NCBI GenBank assembly: GCA_026261815.1
Contig: JAMPIT010000174.1
Coordinates: forward strand, 14,384,001-14,448,000
Direction of reading: 5' to 3'
From: Monarcha castaneiventris obscurior
Lineage: Eukaryota > Chordata > Aves > Passeriformes > Monarchidae
DNA length: 64,000 bases
The translations under genes and the position numbers were made by a program. Each line of letters starts with the position of its first letter. Position 1 is the first letter of the stretch. Shown here one piece after another: positions 50,221-64,000 of the stretch. Below the pieces are notes generated by a model. It saw only the letters and a list, made by a program, of their open reading frames with translations. It was not told the origin of the DNA and made no database searches.

Positions 50221-50667
50221 ATGCCAGTGGCCAACAGTGTCACACTTGCCCAGCTGCAGGTGTCTCCTACAGTGAGGAACAGCAAATGCCCTCCAAAATG
50301 GGTTGGAGACCCTATGTGTGCAGGGGGTACAATAATAACCACTTTGCTCCTCCTAGCAGGTGTGGGTTTGAGTCTTGATCAGGTCTCAATGTATTTGTGT
50401 CCCTGGGGCCACTGTGCATCAGCTGTGCTTGCCTGCACCCTGCCCACCTGGCTGGCCCAGGGCCACACATCCAGGGAGCAGGGAAGCCTGGCAGACTGGG
50501 ATGCTGGAGCACAGCTCTCCTGGGGCTCCTGGGCAATCCTTAGCTGGCATCCAGGCAGCGGCTCTGACTCAAGCACTCGATCTGCTGGGACAAGCCACAT
50601 GACAAACTCATCAGCAGCCTGTCAGAAAACCCCCTCCTTCCCACCAGGCTGCTGGGAAGCCAATTGA
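50221..50667 (+). other. GC-rich stretch with a 148-codon open frame, not called a gene
   Basis: This stretch is distinctly GC-richer than its surroundings, and several frames on both strands are open at once. That is typical of GC-rich non-coding sequence. There is no recognised domain and no convincing splice or promoter context. It could be an exon of a non-coding RNA. Confidence 0.2.
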
Positions 50668-53600
50668 TTTTATTTATTGAGACAGAAGGGTAAGTAAGAG
50701 GCTAGGCAGGTTTCCACATTTCATCATCACTGTATTAGGACACTCCCACACAGAAGACTGCTCCCCCAGTCGCCTGTGGGAAGTGCCAATAGCCCTCGGG
50801 TGAGTCACAGACACCCTGTACCATAAAAGAGTAAGTGGGAAAGCTCAGCACAGCGCGGGATTGATCTCGGAGCACAGACTGTGCCACTCCACGTTCATTA
50901 TGAGTTACTGTTCTCAATCACAGAGCGTACAAAACCGAACTCAAAGGCAGATCCACTTCTCCTGACACTTGTGATAGCAGTGGGACTCCTGGAAGTCCAG
51001 GCACTGCTCCACTGCACAGCTGGGAAATGACAGAGGAGAACACAGCTCCAGCCCTCCATAACTGAACCTGACATTTCAAAGCCGAAGTGAAGGCTACTGA
51101 CGTTCAAGCCTGGTTTATTTTCAATCTTCCCAGATACTAGGGACAAAAATATGTCTTCTACTTCCACTGCTATTGGGTTTGCTTTGCGTGTGGTCTTCAG
51201 GAAAGAAGCAGAGGGAGAGAACAGGAAAAAAACCTCCCAGCAATGGGCAGAATTAATCATGGAACAATTCAGCTGGGCCAAATCTTAGAATCTTTAATCA
51301 AGCAAGACTGCTGGGGGTCTCAGTTGGCTGGATTCACGTCTTGGCAGCATCACTGTAGAGTCCAAAGTAGACTTGAACTCAATAGACCAAGTGGCAGAAA
51401 AGTCATTTAACCAGAACAATATAATTAGCAGAAATCCTTGTTAATAAGGATGCATTTTACTTGTGTATAATAGCTAATTGGTTTTTAACCAGGTGAGAAT
51501 AAATTTGAGAGGCTTAATCTCCCCAGTTTTACAAAGGATATCATAAAGGGAGTCTAATTAAAAATTAAATAGTGAAGTTCATTTATTCCTGCTACATGTA
51601 TCAGTGTGGAGCATAGGGACCCTATGTATAGGTTTCTATTTTTAGGAGACAGAAACCTGGATTCACAACTGTCTCTGGAGTGCCTTTGGAGAGGTAACAG
51701 AGGAGTTTAAACCAGTAGCCAACTCTATACTTGCAGCCACTTGTCCAGAAAAGGGGACTTTAAGCTGCAGTTCCCTCTTTTCTTATGGCATGGAAGTATA
51801 ATTTTTAAAAACACCCAATTAGTAGCCAAGGACCAGACTTCTAAAGATTAAGTACATATGATGCAAGTAACTTCCTACAGTAACTAAGCATCAAAGTCCT
51901 CTCAAACTTCCTCCTGGGTATCTTCAGATAGCTAAATATATTAAAAATATATATCTAGAAGACTTTAAGGGTGATACAGGCACTGAAGGGCTGGCAGACT
52001 GGAATCTTTCCATGGTTTTAAATCCCTAATAACCACTGCAGAGAGAATTTATGTTTTTTAAATATGGCACTGTGGCACTGTCCTGCAGGAGAGCATAGAG
52101 GTTAACACCACCAATATTTCAGACAGCAACAAGCACAATATTAATGTCATAAGCAGCAATTAGTGTTAAAAGACTGCAAATCCTTCATGTAAAATAAATG
52201 CATGTCTAGCTGTGGGAACAGTAGGGCTAAAGAGCAATATTGCAATGACATCTGGCTGTTTTTCCATTATTCTAGCTAGGTTTTACCACTGCCCACTGAC
52301 TTTTTGCAAGTCATGATGAAGCAGAAAAGCGAATAAAAATACTTTGAAATCAAGAGTTAATAAATGTACTTCGAAGGACAATGATAGCAAATTTCTTTTC
52401 GTCAATTCCTTGTTTTCATTCATGTCATTAAGAAGAAATCAGTATGAAAAAGTGGGCTGCTTCATGGCATTCAAGAAACTGTTTTCTAACCAACTGGCTT
52501 ATAAGCTACAGTTCTATAGATTTCTAATATTTTATGCAGCCAAGTCACACATACAAGTCACACGTGGTGACTCATTTTTTCCTAAGCAATACATCTAATT
52601 AATTCAAGGTATTTAGAATGAAAGGTAGCTATTAGATGAAGACTAAAATAAATGGTACTAAATGCAGCCTCAGTGATGATGGACACAGGGCATTCTGGTA
52701 ACATCCCCTTCTCTGCTGTGCTAAAAGCTGTGTTTCTCCCCACGAATAAAGCTGAGTTAATAAATGAAAGCTGTATCCTGCTTAAAGAGCATCTGCCAAT
52801 AAAGCTCGTCAGGATGATGCTGAAGGACCCCTAGGACAACAAACACATCTTGTTTCTCAGTTTTGAGCTGGGTGGAGCACGTGTGGGGAGAAGGTATTCT
52901 CCAGCTCAGCCTTTGACGCAGCTCAATGCCTGGCTTCTCCCAGAAAAAAAAAAGGAGTTACAAAGCAAGGGGTGTGATTTTATAGCACTCACTCCTGCCT
53001 ACTGTCTGCTTAACTGGAGTGATGCATTCATTTATGATACATCATGAAACAGTCATCAGCCCTTTCTCTTTTTTATCATTACCTCAGCTTTATGTGGCAT
53101 CAATAAATCCCGTGTCTTGTCACAAATTGCAAGTGTATCAGTGCTTCATAGATGCTGAGCACAACAAGAAGAAACTGCTGGGAAATTAGCTAGCGATGTG
53201 ATTAGCATCACAAACTGATGAGGTTAGAAGTTCATTTCTAGATGAATGTACACAGTCTCATGGGTCTTATCATCTGTGATCTGGTGATCTCCCAAGAGAT
53301 GGATTTGGAATAAAATTTACAGAATGTCTCAATTCCGAATGCAACACAAATGCAGGCACAGATGTTCCTATACAATTCCTAATTTGTGCTTTAGCTTAAA
53401 ACCTAACATTGCACAGGTCCTTATCAATTATGTGTCTTCTCATGTGTCACACTCTCCTGCACAGCACCCCTTGAAGTTCAAATCCAAAGAGCATCGGAGT
53501 ACCAGCCTGACAAGCATCCTGTCCTTGTCTTTTTGCCCTGTTTTGTTGCTCTGTCCATCTAGTTATACTTCAACCTGTAAATTACTGCATTATCAAGTTA

Positions 53601-56600
53601 CTCTGTGTTCTGGTGGGATTTTAAAATAACAACATGTGTGATGCAAATAATTATTTCCTCCAGTCAGGAGGGCATTTGTGTTCTCTCAATAGGACGGTAA
53701 GAGGGAGGAAGCTACGTGCTGAGTTAATGCTGTGGCTCTGACTTTCCATTAACCTTCTCACTTCAGCCATTTTTCATTATGAAATCATGAACTTCGAACC
53801 AAGCACACAGAAAAATGTACATTTCTCCCCACTCACAAAGCCCTGAAGTATGACTGGAAACACTGTCTTCACACTTCAAAAAAATCCACCTTTAACCTAG
53901 GACTGAAAACCAAAGTTTGCAAAGCCAGTGGAATTTGTTTAAGAAGTTTTGAGGATTTCAAAGGGAGCTGGAGGTAGCATGGAAACATGCTCAGGCTTCA
54001 GGCTGGCACCAACTACCAGCAAACACTGCGAAAAATACTTTGGAAATGCTTAGGGGAAGACAAACATGAATCCATATGCCCAAAATACATTTGGGCTTCC
54101 GTGTGTGGCTTCACGCCAACTAATGGGCACATCAAGAGGCACAAACTTACTGCCAAGAAACCAGCCAGAAACCTCCAGAGACACCAGACACCAAGGAATC
54201 CATGAGTATGAGCTCTGACACCTTATTTATCTTTCTGAAAGGTATAACCAAGTGGAACCAGTCAGCTGGAACGGGCAGGAAAGTGTCAGTTCTTACTCCA
54301 AGGACACACAGATATTTAGAGGATCAGATAACCAAACCTTGTCTCTTTATTCACACCTGGGCTGGTCCACACCATGCTGGTGTCAGGCATCTGAGGTGGT
54401 TCTGGTGACACCATAATGAACGAGTCAAGCAGACTCCCTGAGGGGCAGACAGGTTTCAGTGACCTGAAACCAGGCCTGTAATACCAGTGAAGTCACACTG
54501 TTGAAATCCAATGTACAAAATCTGCTGAGCATCAATGTTGCATCAATCATGTGTGCTCAGTTCAGACACAATTCACTGTTAAAATTTTGATTAATAAACT
54601 ATTGAACTATGCTCTGCAAACTCCATACCAGATACAGGTGGGGCAGGTGAGCCTCTGTTTCTAACATGTCATTTTGCTTTTGACAGACATAAATACACTT
54701 CTGAGTAGATAATCAGAGTCATCAAATCTCACAGTATTTAATCATGCAGTGTGAACAGTAAAAACACTTAATCTCACATTAGTCTAATTGTTACTCAGTG
54801 TCTCCTGTTTTGTCTGCATTTCTGGTTTTGTTTTTATGTCTTATTTTCTCCTCTGCTTTCAGCTGCTTCCCACCCATTTACTCTTTGTCAGAAGCCCACC
54901 TGAAGGTGGAAAGCTCTCTTCTTCCCCGTGGCAGGCGTCTCACACACACAAGTCATCTCTGTGGCTGCTGTTTGCACCAGCCACGCCGTGTGGTGACAGC
55001 AGGTCACACTTACCAAAGACCTGGGTTTCCATTTGTGCTGTCTGGGAGGCCCTGCTCAGCGGAGCAGTCAGGAGTAAAATAAAGAGAAGGGAAGAGTCAC
55101 AAACATGCAGTTTCAGTTACTGCAATCTCCTCTTCTCTGGCCTTTTTCATTCACTCCCGCTGTGGCAAAGCACATTTCCTAGTCCATGTTTCTGACTGGG
55201 CACATCTCTGCACCGTTCATTGCCTATTCCCTGTGACATGACACATTCATTTGTGTTTTTAAGGACCTTCTTAGCCTATTCCCATCTTACCTATTGCTCC
55301 TCCTGGCCCTTGAATCCTGCAGTCGTGGTGCCACAGTCACTAGGAAGGGGTGAAAACATCTAATACCAGGAGGCTCTTGGACCAGCAAATCCACCCAGGA
55401 TTTAGGACTTGTGATGGGATGGGACTTGTGAGCTGCCAGGAGTATCACAAGGAAAGGAGTGCACAACCACAAGCAGGAAGCCCCTCTCAGCTGGATACCC
55501 ACTTCCAGCAAGGACAACAGGGCTCCTGGATGAGCAGAGGCTGCTGATGTACTGCCTAGGAGTAGATCTCTGAGCTCCAGGGAGGGACAGGAGCTCCAGC
55601 ACAGCCTTCGCCTATTTCTGTGCATATCTGCATCCAACGTTTCGACTTTCTGGAGGGCTGCTCTCAAGCTCCCAGCTCCCTGTGCAGATCATTTCCTCAG
55701 GCCTTGGAACACATGAAGGCAATCTGCATCCTAACCTGGCTTTCGGGGTTTCCTTTTCCTTCCAAATAACAATTCTACAATTTGAAGGTGGGACTTGGCC
55801 AGAGAGCTCTGCAGATAAACAACTTCCATCTCTTTTTTTTGCCAAAATAACTCTCCTCTTGGGAGGAAGAACACAGATGCCTAATGGCCCTAAGGAACTC
55901 AACTTACAGTTGATTAAAGTAGAAGTGGACCTCGAAAGTGGAAAAATTCACCCAGGGAGGGGACTTCAGCCTGAAAAGGAACTGAGACCTCTCTCAGCAC
56001 CCACTGAGTGGGATATGCCAGCTGGGAACAGGGCCTAAGCAGAGCAACCTGAGGATGTGCTGACCCAGCAGACCAAGAGCACAACTCCTTTTGAAAACTT
56101 CCCCATCCTTGCAGAGACCCTGAGGAAGGAATATGCCTTCTGAAATAACTCTGTCAGCTGCCTCCCAGGATGAATCCACTTGCTGTGTTAAGATCCTTCC
56201 TAGTTCTAGACTTCACCCGTGTACATGTCTGCTGAGGATGTCAGCTATGAAAAGCATTTCTAAAGATGGTCAGAAAAAGCTAGAACATAACTCTCCATCA
56301 AATACATCAACTCTCTTCCAAGACCAAAACATCTCCTTGCTTGCCCAGGCTGCCCACAAAAAATACTAAAAAGAACTTTCCAACAGAGAAATCTAAAATT
56401 AGCTGCCAAATTTCAAGCAGGTATGTGTGTGCCCTGTGTTTTATAACCCCAAAAGCAAAGTGATTAACACCTCTGCTGAATTTGCCAGAAACTGGCAATT
56501 CCTCATCCAGTTGGTGCATTACTCAGACATTGTGGTGATGGTTTGCAGTATGAAACAAGACAGATATGTGCACACCCTCTCTGCTCACTGCAATCCCTTG

Positions 56601-59600
56601 ACTACATTAATCCTCCATTCCAAACAGGATTTACTTTTCATCATTTTATGAACAGGCTGAGTGGTGTTTGGGATGAAACGTCCACCCACAGCAGGGAGTG
56701 AGGCCAGCAGCTGAAATCAAGAGGCCATTTTGCTCACTGAGCTTCAAATCATGGTCCAGAATTGATGAAGAAGGGTCTATTTCCCTGTCCCTCAGCACAA
56801 CCATCTGCTCCCATCTCAAGAAATCTCACCCACAGCCAGACGTTTTTAGTCAAATACTCATGGATTTCTAACACAGAAACCTATGATGTCCAGGTGAATG
56901 CCCTTGAAATGGGGACTGTTACACATTTTACAATATCAATTCAATTTTTAAGACTAAAGGATATTTTAAATAATTTCTAAGGATTCAGTATGATTAAGGA
57001 TGCTGTTTGGTAAAGATCCCTCCCCCATGTCATGCCAGTGGTGATACCATCTTTCTTCATCCAATGAAAAATCAAGCAGTATCCTTCTCTGTAGGGATCC
57101 ATGGCTCACATAAACCTGATAAGGTGGTACAACAGCTATTTTTAGAAATTTTTATAGAAAATATGCCTTTACTTCTCACAATCATAGGCTTCCAGATCCT
57201 CTGGCTGATCCACATAAAAAACCCTCAGAATCCCACTGGCACTGTTTGCAAGCTGCTCACTCTAATAGCTGATTACATCCAGTTAGATTTTATTTCAGGA
57301 ACAACATTGTTGAAGTAAAAAAAATTATACAAATGTAAAACTAATGTAACTAGGACAAGATTTAGAGCCTGATTCTCCAAACAAAGTATTCTATCAGATA
57401 ATTCAAAAGGAAGGTGAGACAGTACTTCCTTGTGGTAGCATTTATAATTTGCTTAACTAAAGGTCAGCAAAAATACTAAAAAATCTGTTGTCTCAGTGAC
57501 TACAAAGGCAGATTTCAGGCCTGGGAATCTGCTTCATTTTAGAAGAAATAAATTCATGTCAACAACCAGCACACTTTGCCAAACACTTTTCTACTTTTCC
57601 CACCTCTCTCTGGGTTGAAGGCTGTTGGCTAAACCCTCTAGCCCCATAACTTCAGTGTGCAGATTCCTTGTCTTCCTGACACCTTCATACAAATGGTCTT
57701 CCACTTCTGGCACCTCTCAGCCTTTTTTTTTCCCTGTGGACACTGAATGTAGGAAACACTACTTATTTCACAACAGGTCTGTGACAAGCAAGAGAACAGG
57801 CTGAAGCCTGGAGCCCACTCACCTTGAAATCCTTCCTCCCAGCACCTACCTCTGATGGAGATTCCTTGACAGCACCATTTCCCAACTATCCTGCTCCCTC
57901 CCCAAAGCCAGGGTCACCAGATCTGTAGCAGGCCCTCTGGTTCTCATTTTAACTTTCAGAAACCTTAGCTTTGCTGATCTACTGAGAGCTGAGGAAACGT
58001 GTATTTCTCCACTAAGAGCCCCCTCCACTCCCTGTTTATTCGAGGACATTTTCTCCCATAGTGCCTTATCTTTGCCATTGTTTCATGGTCTAATTACTTC
58101 CCTTCTGAGAAGTTAATTTAATTTATTTCCTTGGAGTCAGGCAGGATCATATCAAATATGTAAACTCAGCTGGGCATGATATTCATACAAACAATGGCTC
58201 CACCTGCATACAACTCCTGCCCTATCACAAGCAATCCCACTTAGAAAAGGGAACAAGCATTTGTGGAAGTCACCATATATTGCCATTATTGCAGCAATCT
58301 TGTACTGTGCAAACTCAAGCTACTGCTAGCCAAAGCATGCTACAGTTTCCTCTGAGGAAACTAAAATATTTTCAGATGAAGAATAAATAATCAACTTGGA
58401 AGAGTCTGAACAAAGAAGCCTCTGACTGAATTCTAATGGAAGGAAATTGTTCAAACAAATGTTTGTTTTCTGAAGTGTTAACAGGTTTCTGTTGGTGAGC
58501 TGTACTGATCCATACAGTGCAGTACAGCTAAAAAAGGGGTTTTCCCCACCTTCTCTGCTCTTTATATCCCTGTGCTCTTTGCTGAGTGTCTGTCTAGGTT
58601 GGTACCTCAAGTGTTGATTCATTTGGCCCATTCCCGGACACGTTGCCAGGATGTGGTGGCTGCAGCCAGTGGTAACATTCCACGTGTTTTCTTAAAACAT
58701 GAAGAACAAATCTGATGACACAGACTTTAAATGAAATCTTTATTCTCTCTCTGCTACTAACATGGACTGCAGAGATCTTGTATGTTGGGATGTCATCTAA
58801 TGGTTGCTTTCTCCAGGCCCATTATATTCCTCTTGGAGTGTGAGGAAGACAAGTTTGTGTACACAAAATGTGTAACAGAAGTGACAGAAAAGGTCCACAC
58901 AAATAGGAGGAAAACAACGTCAACCTAGATAACTTGAAGGCAATTTCAGTTAATAATATAGCCAACTTTTGACTAAAGAGTTCCAGATTTTTTTTTTAAG
59001 TGAAAGCATACAGAGCGTTTGGGAAATTCTTAAGAGACACTTAATAAATAATACTGAGTAATTATACAGTCATAATCTCAAACATGCTGTATGGGAGATC
59101 TAACTCTACTAGTCAACACATGGAATAAAAAAGTGAGCTCAAATTGGTGCTGCTGTTGTTATTACCCTGCACAGAGGAGAGCAGAGAACGCTGTTGCCCA
59201 GGGCCTGTAACTCACTCAGCATCACCGCTGGTGGCATGGCAAAGGTAGGGGATGGCAGCTTCAGATGAACACATGCAAGTGTTTAACAAATTCCAACTTG
59301 TCTAGTGGTCTGCCACTAGAACTGGATTGGCTTAATTTTCTTTTCACGATGCAGAAATCAAAACAGCCCATTTGAAAATAAATACGTCATCTTTGAGGCC
59401 AATTGAATTTTGTAAGCTGTGACCAGAGGGAGAACAGAGGATCAGAAGTTGGATTTCATAATTAAAGTTGACTGCAATCTAAATTACTATGAGATTTTGG
59501 CTTGTCTTGATTGCACATTTCTCAAGATAAAACTCTAATGACTGCCTGATCTGGATCTCCCTCTGTACCTCATGTATGGCTGTCAGGAGCCTATTACAAT

Positions 59601-61093
59601 CCCTGCTGCAGAGATAGGCTCTTCCAATTTAGGCTGTAGTGTCTCCTGTCTTTACCTTGACAGGAGAGCCCTGTTCAGTCCCCAGCTGACATTGGAAGCA
59701 CTCACCTGCTAAAACAGGAAATAATAAAAGCAAAAACCATAAAGCAGAGGCCAACTGATGAGCAAGCCACCATTTTTGCAATTTGACAGACACCAGTCCC
59801 TGAGATAAGAATCCTTCCTAGGAAATATCACACCCAAGATCTTAGTAAATTCAGGGCAAGCAAAGAAGCATGCCAAGTATAAAGACAAGTTGTTACAACT
59901 TCAGGACATTTTTTTCATGCCAGTACCAGTTTTACATGTGTCCCACCCTATAAAATTATTTTCTATTGCTTCTTCCTATGTGATACCACCTTTAAAACAG
60001 TAATTAGAGGATGTATTTGTTTAGAGGAACGCAAATTACTGCTTTGCTTCAGGGCCTGCTTAGCATGTCAAGTTCTCCTGGAACCAGAATAAAACCATCA
60101 GTAAAAAACAAATATTCTGTGTACAGTTTCATACAGAATATAACACCTCCCTCCAAGGTGCTCATGCATCATTTAGTGCTTAACACATTCCCAAGAAGCA
60201 GGAAATAATTCAGACAAGCATCAGCACTTAACCATTTGAGGGCAGGCATCCTACTGCAGTGATGCCTTGAGTGAGGTGGGACCATTTCCAGTCCCCAGAA
60301 AGGGAACAAAAAGACTTGGTCCCCACCTTGACTCCAGGTGAGCATATTTGCCTTGCCCATCTGAGCAAAGAGTTCACAAGAAACCGGGTTTGGTGCCTGG
60401 TTTCATTCTCACCATGGGTCGATCAAACATCCGTGTGCTGCATCTCACCACAGCCTGAGCCAGTCCCCTGCTCTCTAGCACACCCAAGAACAGGTTTTAG
60501 CACTCATCTAAGGACTTCATACATTAAGTTAAGCTTATCCTATCCCAGGGAGCATCTGCCTTTCTACCAGACTCAGTTATTTCAGCAATGGCAGTCAGAC
60601 ACAAAAGGTTTGACAGGTCCAAGGAGAAGGGACAAAGGATATCTCAGTGGCTGAGCCAACACTCTGGAAGAGCTTCCTGAAGGTGAGCAGGACACACAGT
60701 ATGTGTTTGGGCAAAGTAATGGGGTTTTTTCTACTGTTAATTCTAACAGGAATTACTGTTAAAGGGTATTAATCCAGGGTGGGCCCTCAATCACCACCAC
60801 AATCCAAAGGATTTCTAGCAATACCCATGTCCTTACCACCATCAGATTTGTTGAAAGACCTGCTTCTTCATCAATGCTTTTCCCACAGACATTAGAAAAA
60901 CACTTTCACCTCTTCACAGGCAGAGAAGGATTTTTTTCTATTTCATTGTTTGCAGTGTTGCAAACACACTGCTAAGACACCATGGTGAGAGATAGCTATG
61001 AACTGTGATGCTTAAAGATACTCCTTTGAGGCTAAGAAATGCACACACAAATGGGTTTATAACATGGTCCATATCAGGATGCACATCATGGCA
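50668..61093. other. Intronic sequence without a recognised gene
   Basis: About 10 kb without an exon, named repeat or RNA gene that I could recognise. An AT-rich piece at about 51420-51600 has several TAAT cores. Open frames up to 135 codons (54788-55195) show no domain. CR1 is absent from 46.7 to 61.1 kb as far as I can see. Confidence 0.4.
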
Positions 61094-61216
61094 CGGAATC
61101 ATAGAATCTGTGGAAAAGACCTCAAGGATCACCAAATCCATCTGTCAGCCACCTTCACCACCAAACCATGTCCTCAAGTGCCATATCCTAATGGTTTTTG
61201 AAGACTTCCAATGACA
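61094..61216 (-). mobile_element. CR1 LINE 3' end, short fragment
   Basis: The plus strand reads CGGAATCATAGAATCTGTGG, then AAAAGACCTCAAGGATCACC, then CACCAAACCATGTCCTCAAG and TGCCATATCCTAATGG. This is the complement of a CR1 3' terminus. It is 5'-truncated to about 120 bases and in the same orientation as CAMK1D. Confidence 0.9.
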
Positions 61217-64000
61217 GCTTACACGTGGCTTTTCTGTTTATAGTAGAGAAGTCAGTTGTGTGAGGAACACCATTAACTCCAACAAAGGCATGCAAAAATA
61301 CTGGAATTCTTTGTGGGACAACTATGCTCTACACACCCAATCCTACTGAAATAATTTGGGTTAGAGCAGAATTGCCAGCCAGAGACTGGAAAAGAAGGTG
61401 TTAAGGTATCTGGTGGGCAGAGAGAGCAACAAAATGGCTTAGCCTTTCCTAAGTCAGAAATACCACACGCAGATTACAGAAATCACAGTGTTGTCTACTC
61501 GGTGGAGGATGTGTCCTCAGGGCTTTCTTTTCAAGCAGACCAAACCACGGTAAAGGTCAGCATCGTTTACAGACAAATCTATTTTGTAATACATGGAGCA
61601 CACTGTGCCTCACACACAAAACTCGCTGCCTCGGATCGACACAAATCCTCATGGGCATCTCCCTGCAGAGCAGGGAGGATGGGAGGAGCTCAGTCAAGCA
61701 GCAGATTTGCCATCCCTGCATCATGCACACGTGGCAAAACAGACCTGGGTTAGCTGGTGGTACGAACACCTGAGCCCCCATTGCTCTGCAGCCCTGAGGG
61801 CTCATTGATCCCTGTTTGACTTTGTTTTGACTCAGGCAATAAACACCGGGGAGGTTCAAGCCCTTGTGCAAATCTTTCTCCAGCCACGACCACAGCCATA
61901 CGTCTGGCCATGAGTCTCAAACATATGGATGCACTTCCAACAACATTTGGAAATGGCTTCCTTGAGTGCAAGGATGATCTGGCACATACCTTCAACTCAC
62001 TTGTTTATAGCTTTCAGAGCTTACCTGTAAAACTCCTCTGTCTGTGAAATACTAAAGGCAAATCTGAACAAGCTGTAAGTTTGCAAGGGGGTTCACAGCT
62101 CCCGTTCAAATTCTTGGTATTTGTGATCACTTTCAAGTTTTTTTTCTATTTTAAGTGAGAAGTGCAAAAATATGCAGCAGGAATTAACTGTTTGGGAACC
62201 TCTTCAGCATCCAAGCTGGAGAAAGCTTTTTCTTGAATCTTCTCATCTTGCTCTGTTCCTCCTCCATTCCCCCTTTCTCCTGGATAACTCAGTCTCAAAA
62301 GCATCCATGTAGCCATGTGTCATGCTTAAATATATTTTCTATTTAGAGTGATGTATGTGTGTTATGCCTCCCAAGGAAGGGGGAATTACTACAACTGTAA
62401 TGATCCCAAGCAAGAAGCATTTTTGGTCTGTTGTGGGACAATAACTCCTACTGGCAGAGCTATGGAAAAGCTTCTGGTCCCACCGCAGCAGACTCAATGC
62501 AGCTTCTTTGATCAGCAGTATAATTCCTCACCATTATCAAAAGTAAAGAGGAGAAAATGTGAGGAAGATTGTTTACAAAACAGCAAGACCAACTGCTCAC
62601 GATGTTCCACTTTATTTTTAATACAAGGAGAAGCACAGCACTGTAAAGCAGTTTTTAATTAACTGCTTTCTCCCAGCAATACTTTTGGCTTTGTACAACA
62701 GTACCAAATGCTGATGTTTATGTAACTCAGTAATGGTTATGATTTTGCTTCAAAAATGTTATTTCAGTGTGGCTAAGCCATCACCCAACAAACCCTGATG
62801 CACATGTAGCTTCAGGAGGAGTCTTGGGGAAGAGATGGTCTTTTAGGACCCTCAAATGAAAAGTTTAGTCTGGAATAGGCTCAGAAAAAAAATACTTTCT
62901 GAGCTTCTTCCTCCACTTTGGAGAAGGGGAACCATGGCCAGTACCAAGCACAAAACCACAGACACCAACACTCTCACTGACACTAAATCCCTTAACACCA
63001 TCTTGTCCCTTGTAGAGTGGCCACAGCACAGGAATGAGCAAAGAGTGGCTGAGACTCCTGTGAGGCCAATTAAAAATGATGTGAACTCAAGCATTTACTT
63101 GGAAAGAAAAGTTTATATAGAGGAATTTCCTGAAAAATGTATCCAATACTAAGTCCTTCACAACTGTATTGCTACTGGAGGTGCTTTAACCTGCCATGCT
63201 TAGCTTCTGCTTTCTCCTGTTATTTTCTGTGGAGGTTTTTATTTCATTCCTCCACTCTTCACTCCCCTTTCTATCCAGGGGAGTGCAGACCCTTGGGAAT
63301 CTGTGGGCTTCACAGGGTCTTTGAAAGATAACTACAAAAGTAAATCCATCATTCAGAACTTTCAAATTAAATTGCTGTGGAGGAGCTGGCTCTGCTACTG
63401 GAAAAAAAAATTAAGTACCTGCCTATTCAAATGGCTGAAAACCATTATCCTAAAGCCATTTCCAGAATAAGCTCTTGGGCTTATGCTCTTTCATTTTCCT
63501 AAAAACAAGACACAAATTACCCACAGCAGTCAGAGCACAGATTCCCCCACCGAAACCCCTCCTTTCACCCCATTTCATGCCCTTGGCTAAGGGTTCCTGC
63601 TGTGTCTCACCCACACAACATCAGTGTGCTCCTAAAATCTACCTCTCAGTTAACCAAAACTTACAAGGGGAATAAATGGATTTAATAAATGCAGATGAAA
63701 TCTGGATTACCACCAGGAATTATTGCCTAATCAAGCACTCTTTTCAGGATTATCCCATGCTAAAAATGCTTTTTTTTCTCTCCTGTCTTGCTCCCCGTAA
63801 ATCACTGCATGCCATAGAAACGCTTCCAGTTACAGAGTATGCATGAGGAGTGTCCAAAATATTCTCCAAGTACCCAAGGGCGTCTATTAAGAAAAACCCT
63901 GCTCTCTGTTCTGCATAGTAAAAACTAAGAGATTCCAAAAGACAAGGACCTATGTAGGCAGAATATTAAAGAAAAACGAGATCTTTTAACATACTGAGAA
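61217..64000. other. Intronic sequence without a recognised gene
   Basis: No exon or named repeat was recognised up to the window end. Open frames are 104 codons or fewer and overlap on both strands. Short homopolymers occur at about 62139-62146 and 63769-63778. Confidence 0.45.

Noticed and set aside
50221..50667. 148-codon frame as a coding exon
   Set aside because: Both strands are open in several frames because the segment is GC-rich, and no domain is visible.

Overview
This is a stretch of vertebrate nuclear DNA, almost certainly from a bird. It is AT-leaning, poor in CpG, and has no dense open reading frames. The dominant repeat is the CR1 LINE: ten fragments were recognised, several ending in the avian-type CR1 3' end (GATTCTATGA or its complement). 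I could not fix the species from the sequence.

One protein-coding exon is well supported. Positions 40286 down to 40212 (minus strand) form a 75-base exon with a strong acceptor and donor. It encodes residues matching CaM kinase I delta (CAMK1D) from the end of helix C to the hinge and gatekeeper of the kinase domain. The window therefore lies inside the CAMK1D transcription unit, which is transcribed right to left. Positions 40287-64000 are the 3' part of the intron before this exon, and 1-40211 are the 5' part of the intron after it. I found neither neighbouring exon, which fits the very long introns known for this gene.

Region by region. 1-33 kb: intron with CR1 pieces (about 3.4, 6.2, 7.4, 9.6 and 25.8 kb), two copies of an older dispersed repeat (5.6 and 9.9 kb), a TA/CA microsatellite (7.8 kb), a diverged repeat pair (21.2 and 21.95 kb), a CpG-enriched patch (22.9-23.4 kb) and a G/A purine tract (30.7 kb). 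33.1-33.6 kb: a complete solo LTR of an endogenous retrovirus with matching 7-base terminal inverted repeats, a 4-base target-site duplication, an octamer, a TATA box and a polyadenylation signal. 35-37 kb: two CR1 3' ends flanking a (GATG)n microsatellite. 40.2 kb: the CAMK1D exon, with a CR1 fragment only about 150 bases upstream of its acceptor. 40.9-42.5 kb: a short minisatellite and a 138-base tandem duplication. 42.5-64 kb: mostly unremarkable intron with a CR1 reverse-transcriptase remnant (46.6 kb), a perfect hairpin (43.8 kb) and a CR1 3' end (61.1 kb).

I saw no tRNA, rRNA, CRISPR array, intact transposon or second gene. No undescribed system is evident. The most informative items are the kinase exon, the well-preserved solo LTR and the recent-looking tandem duplication.
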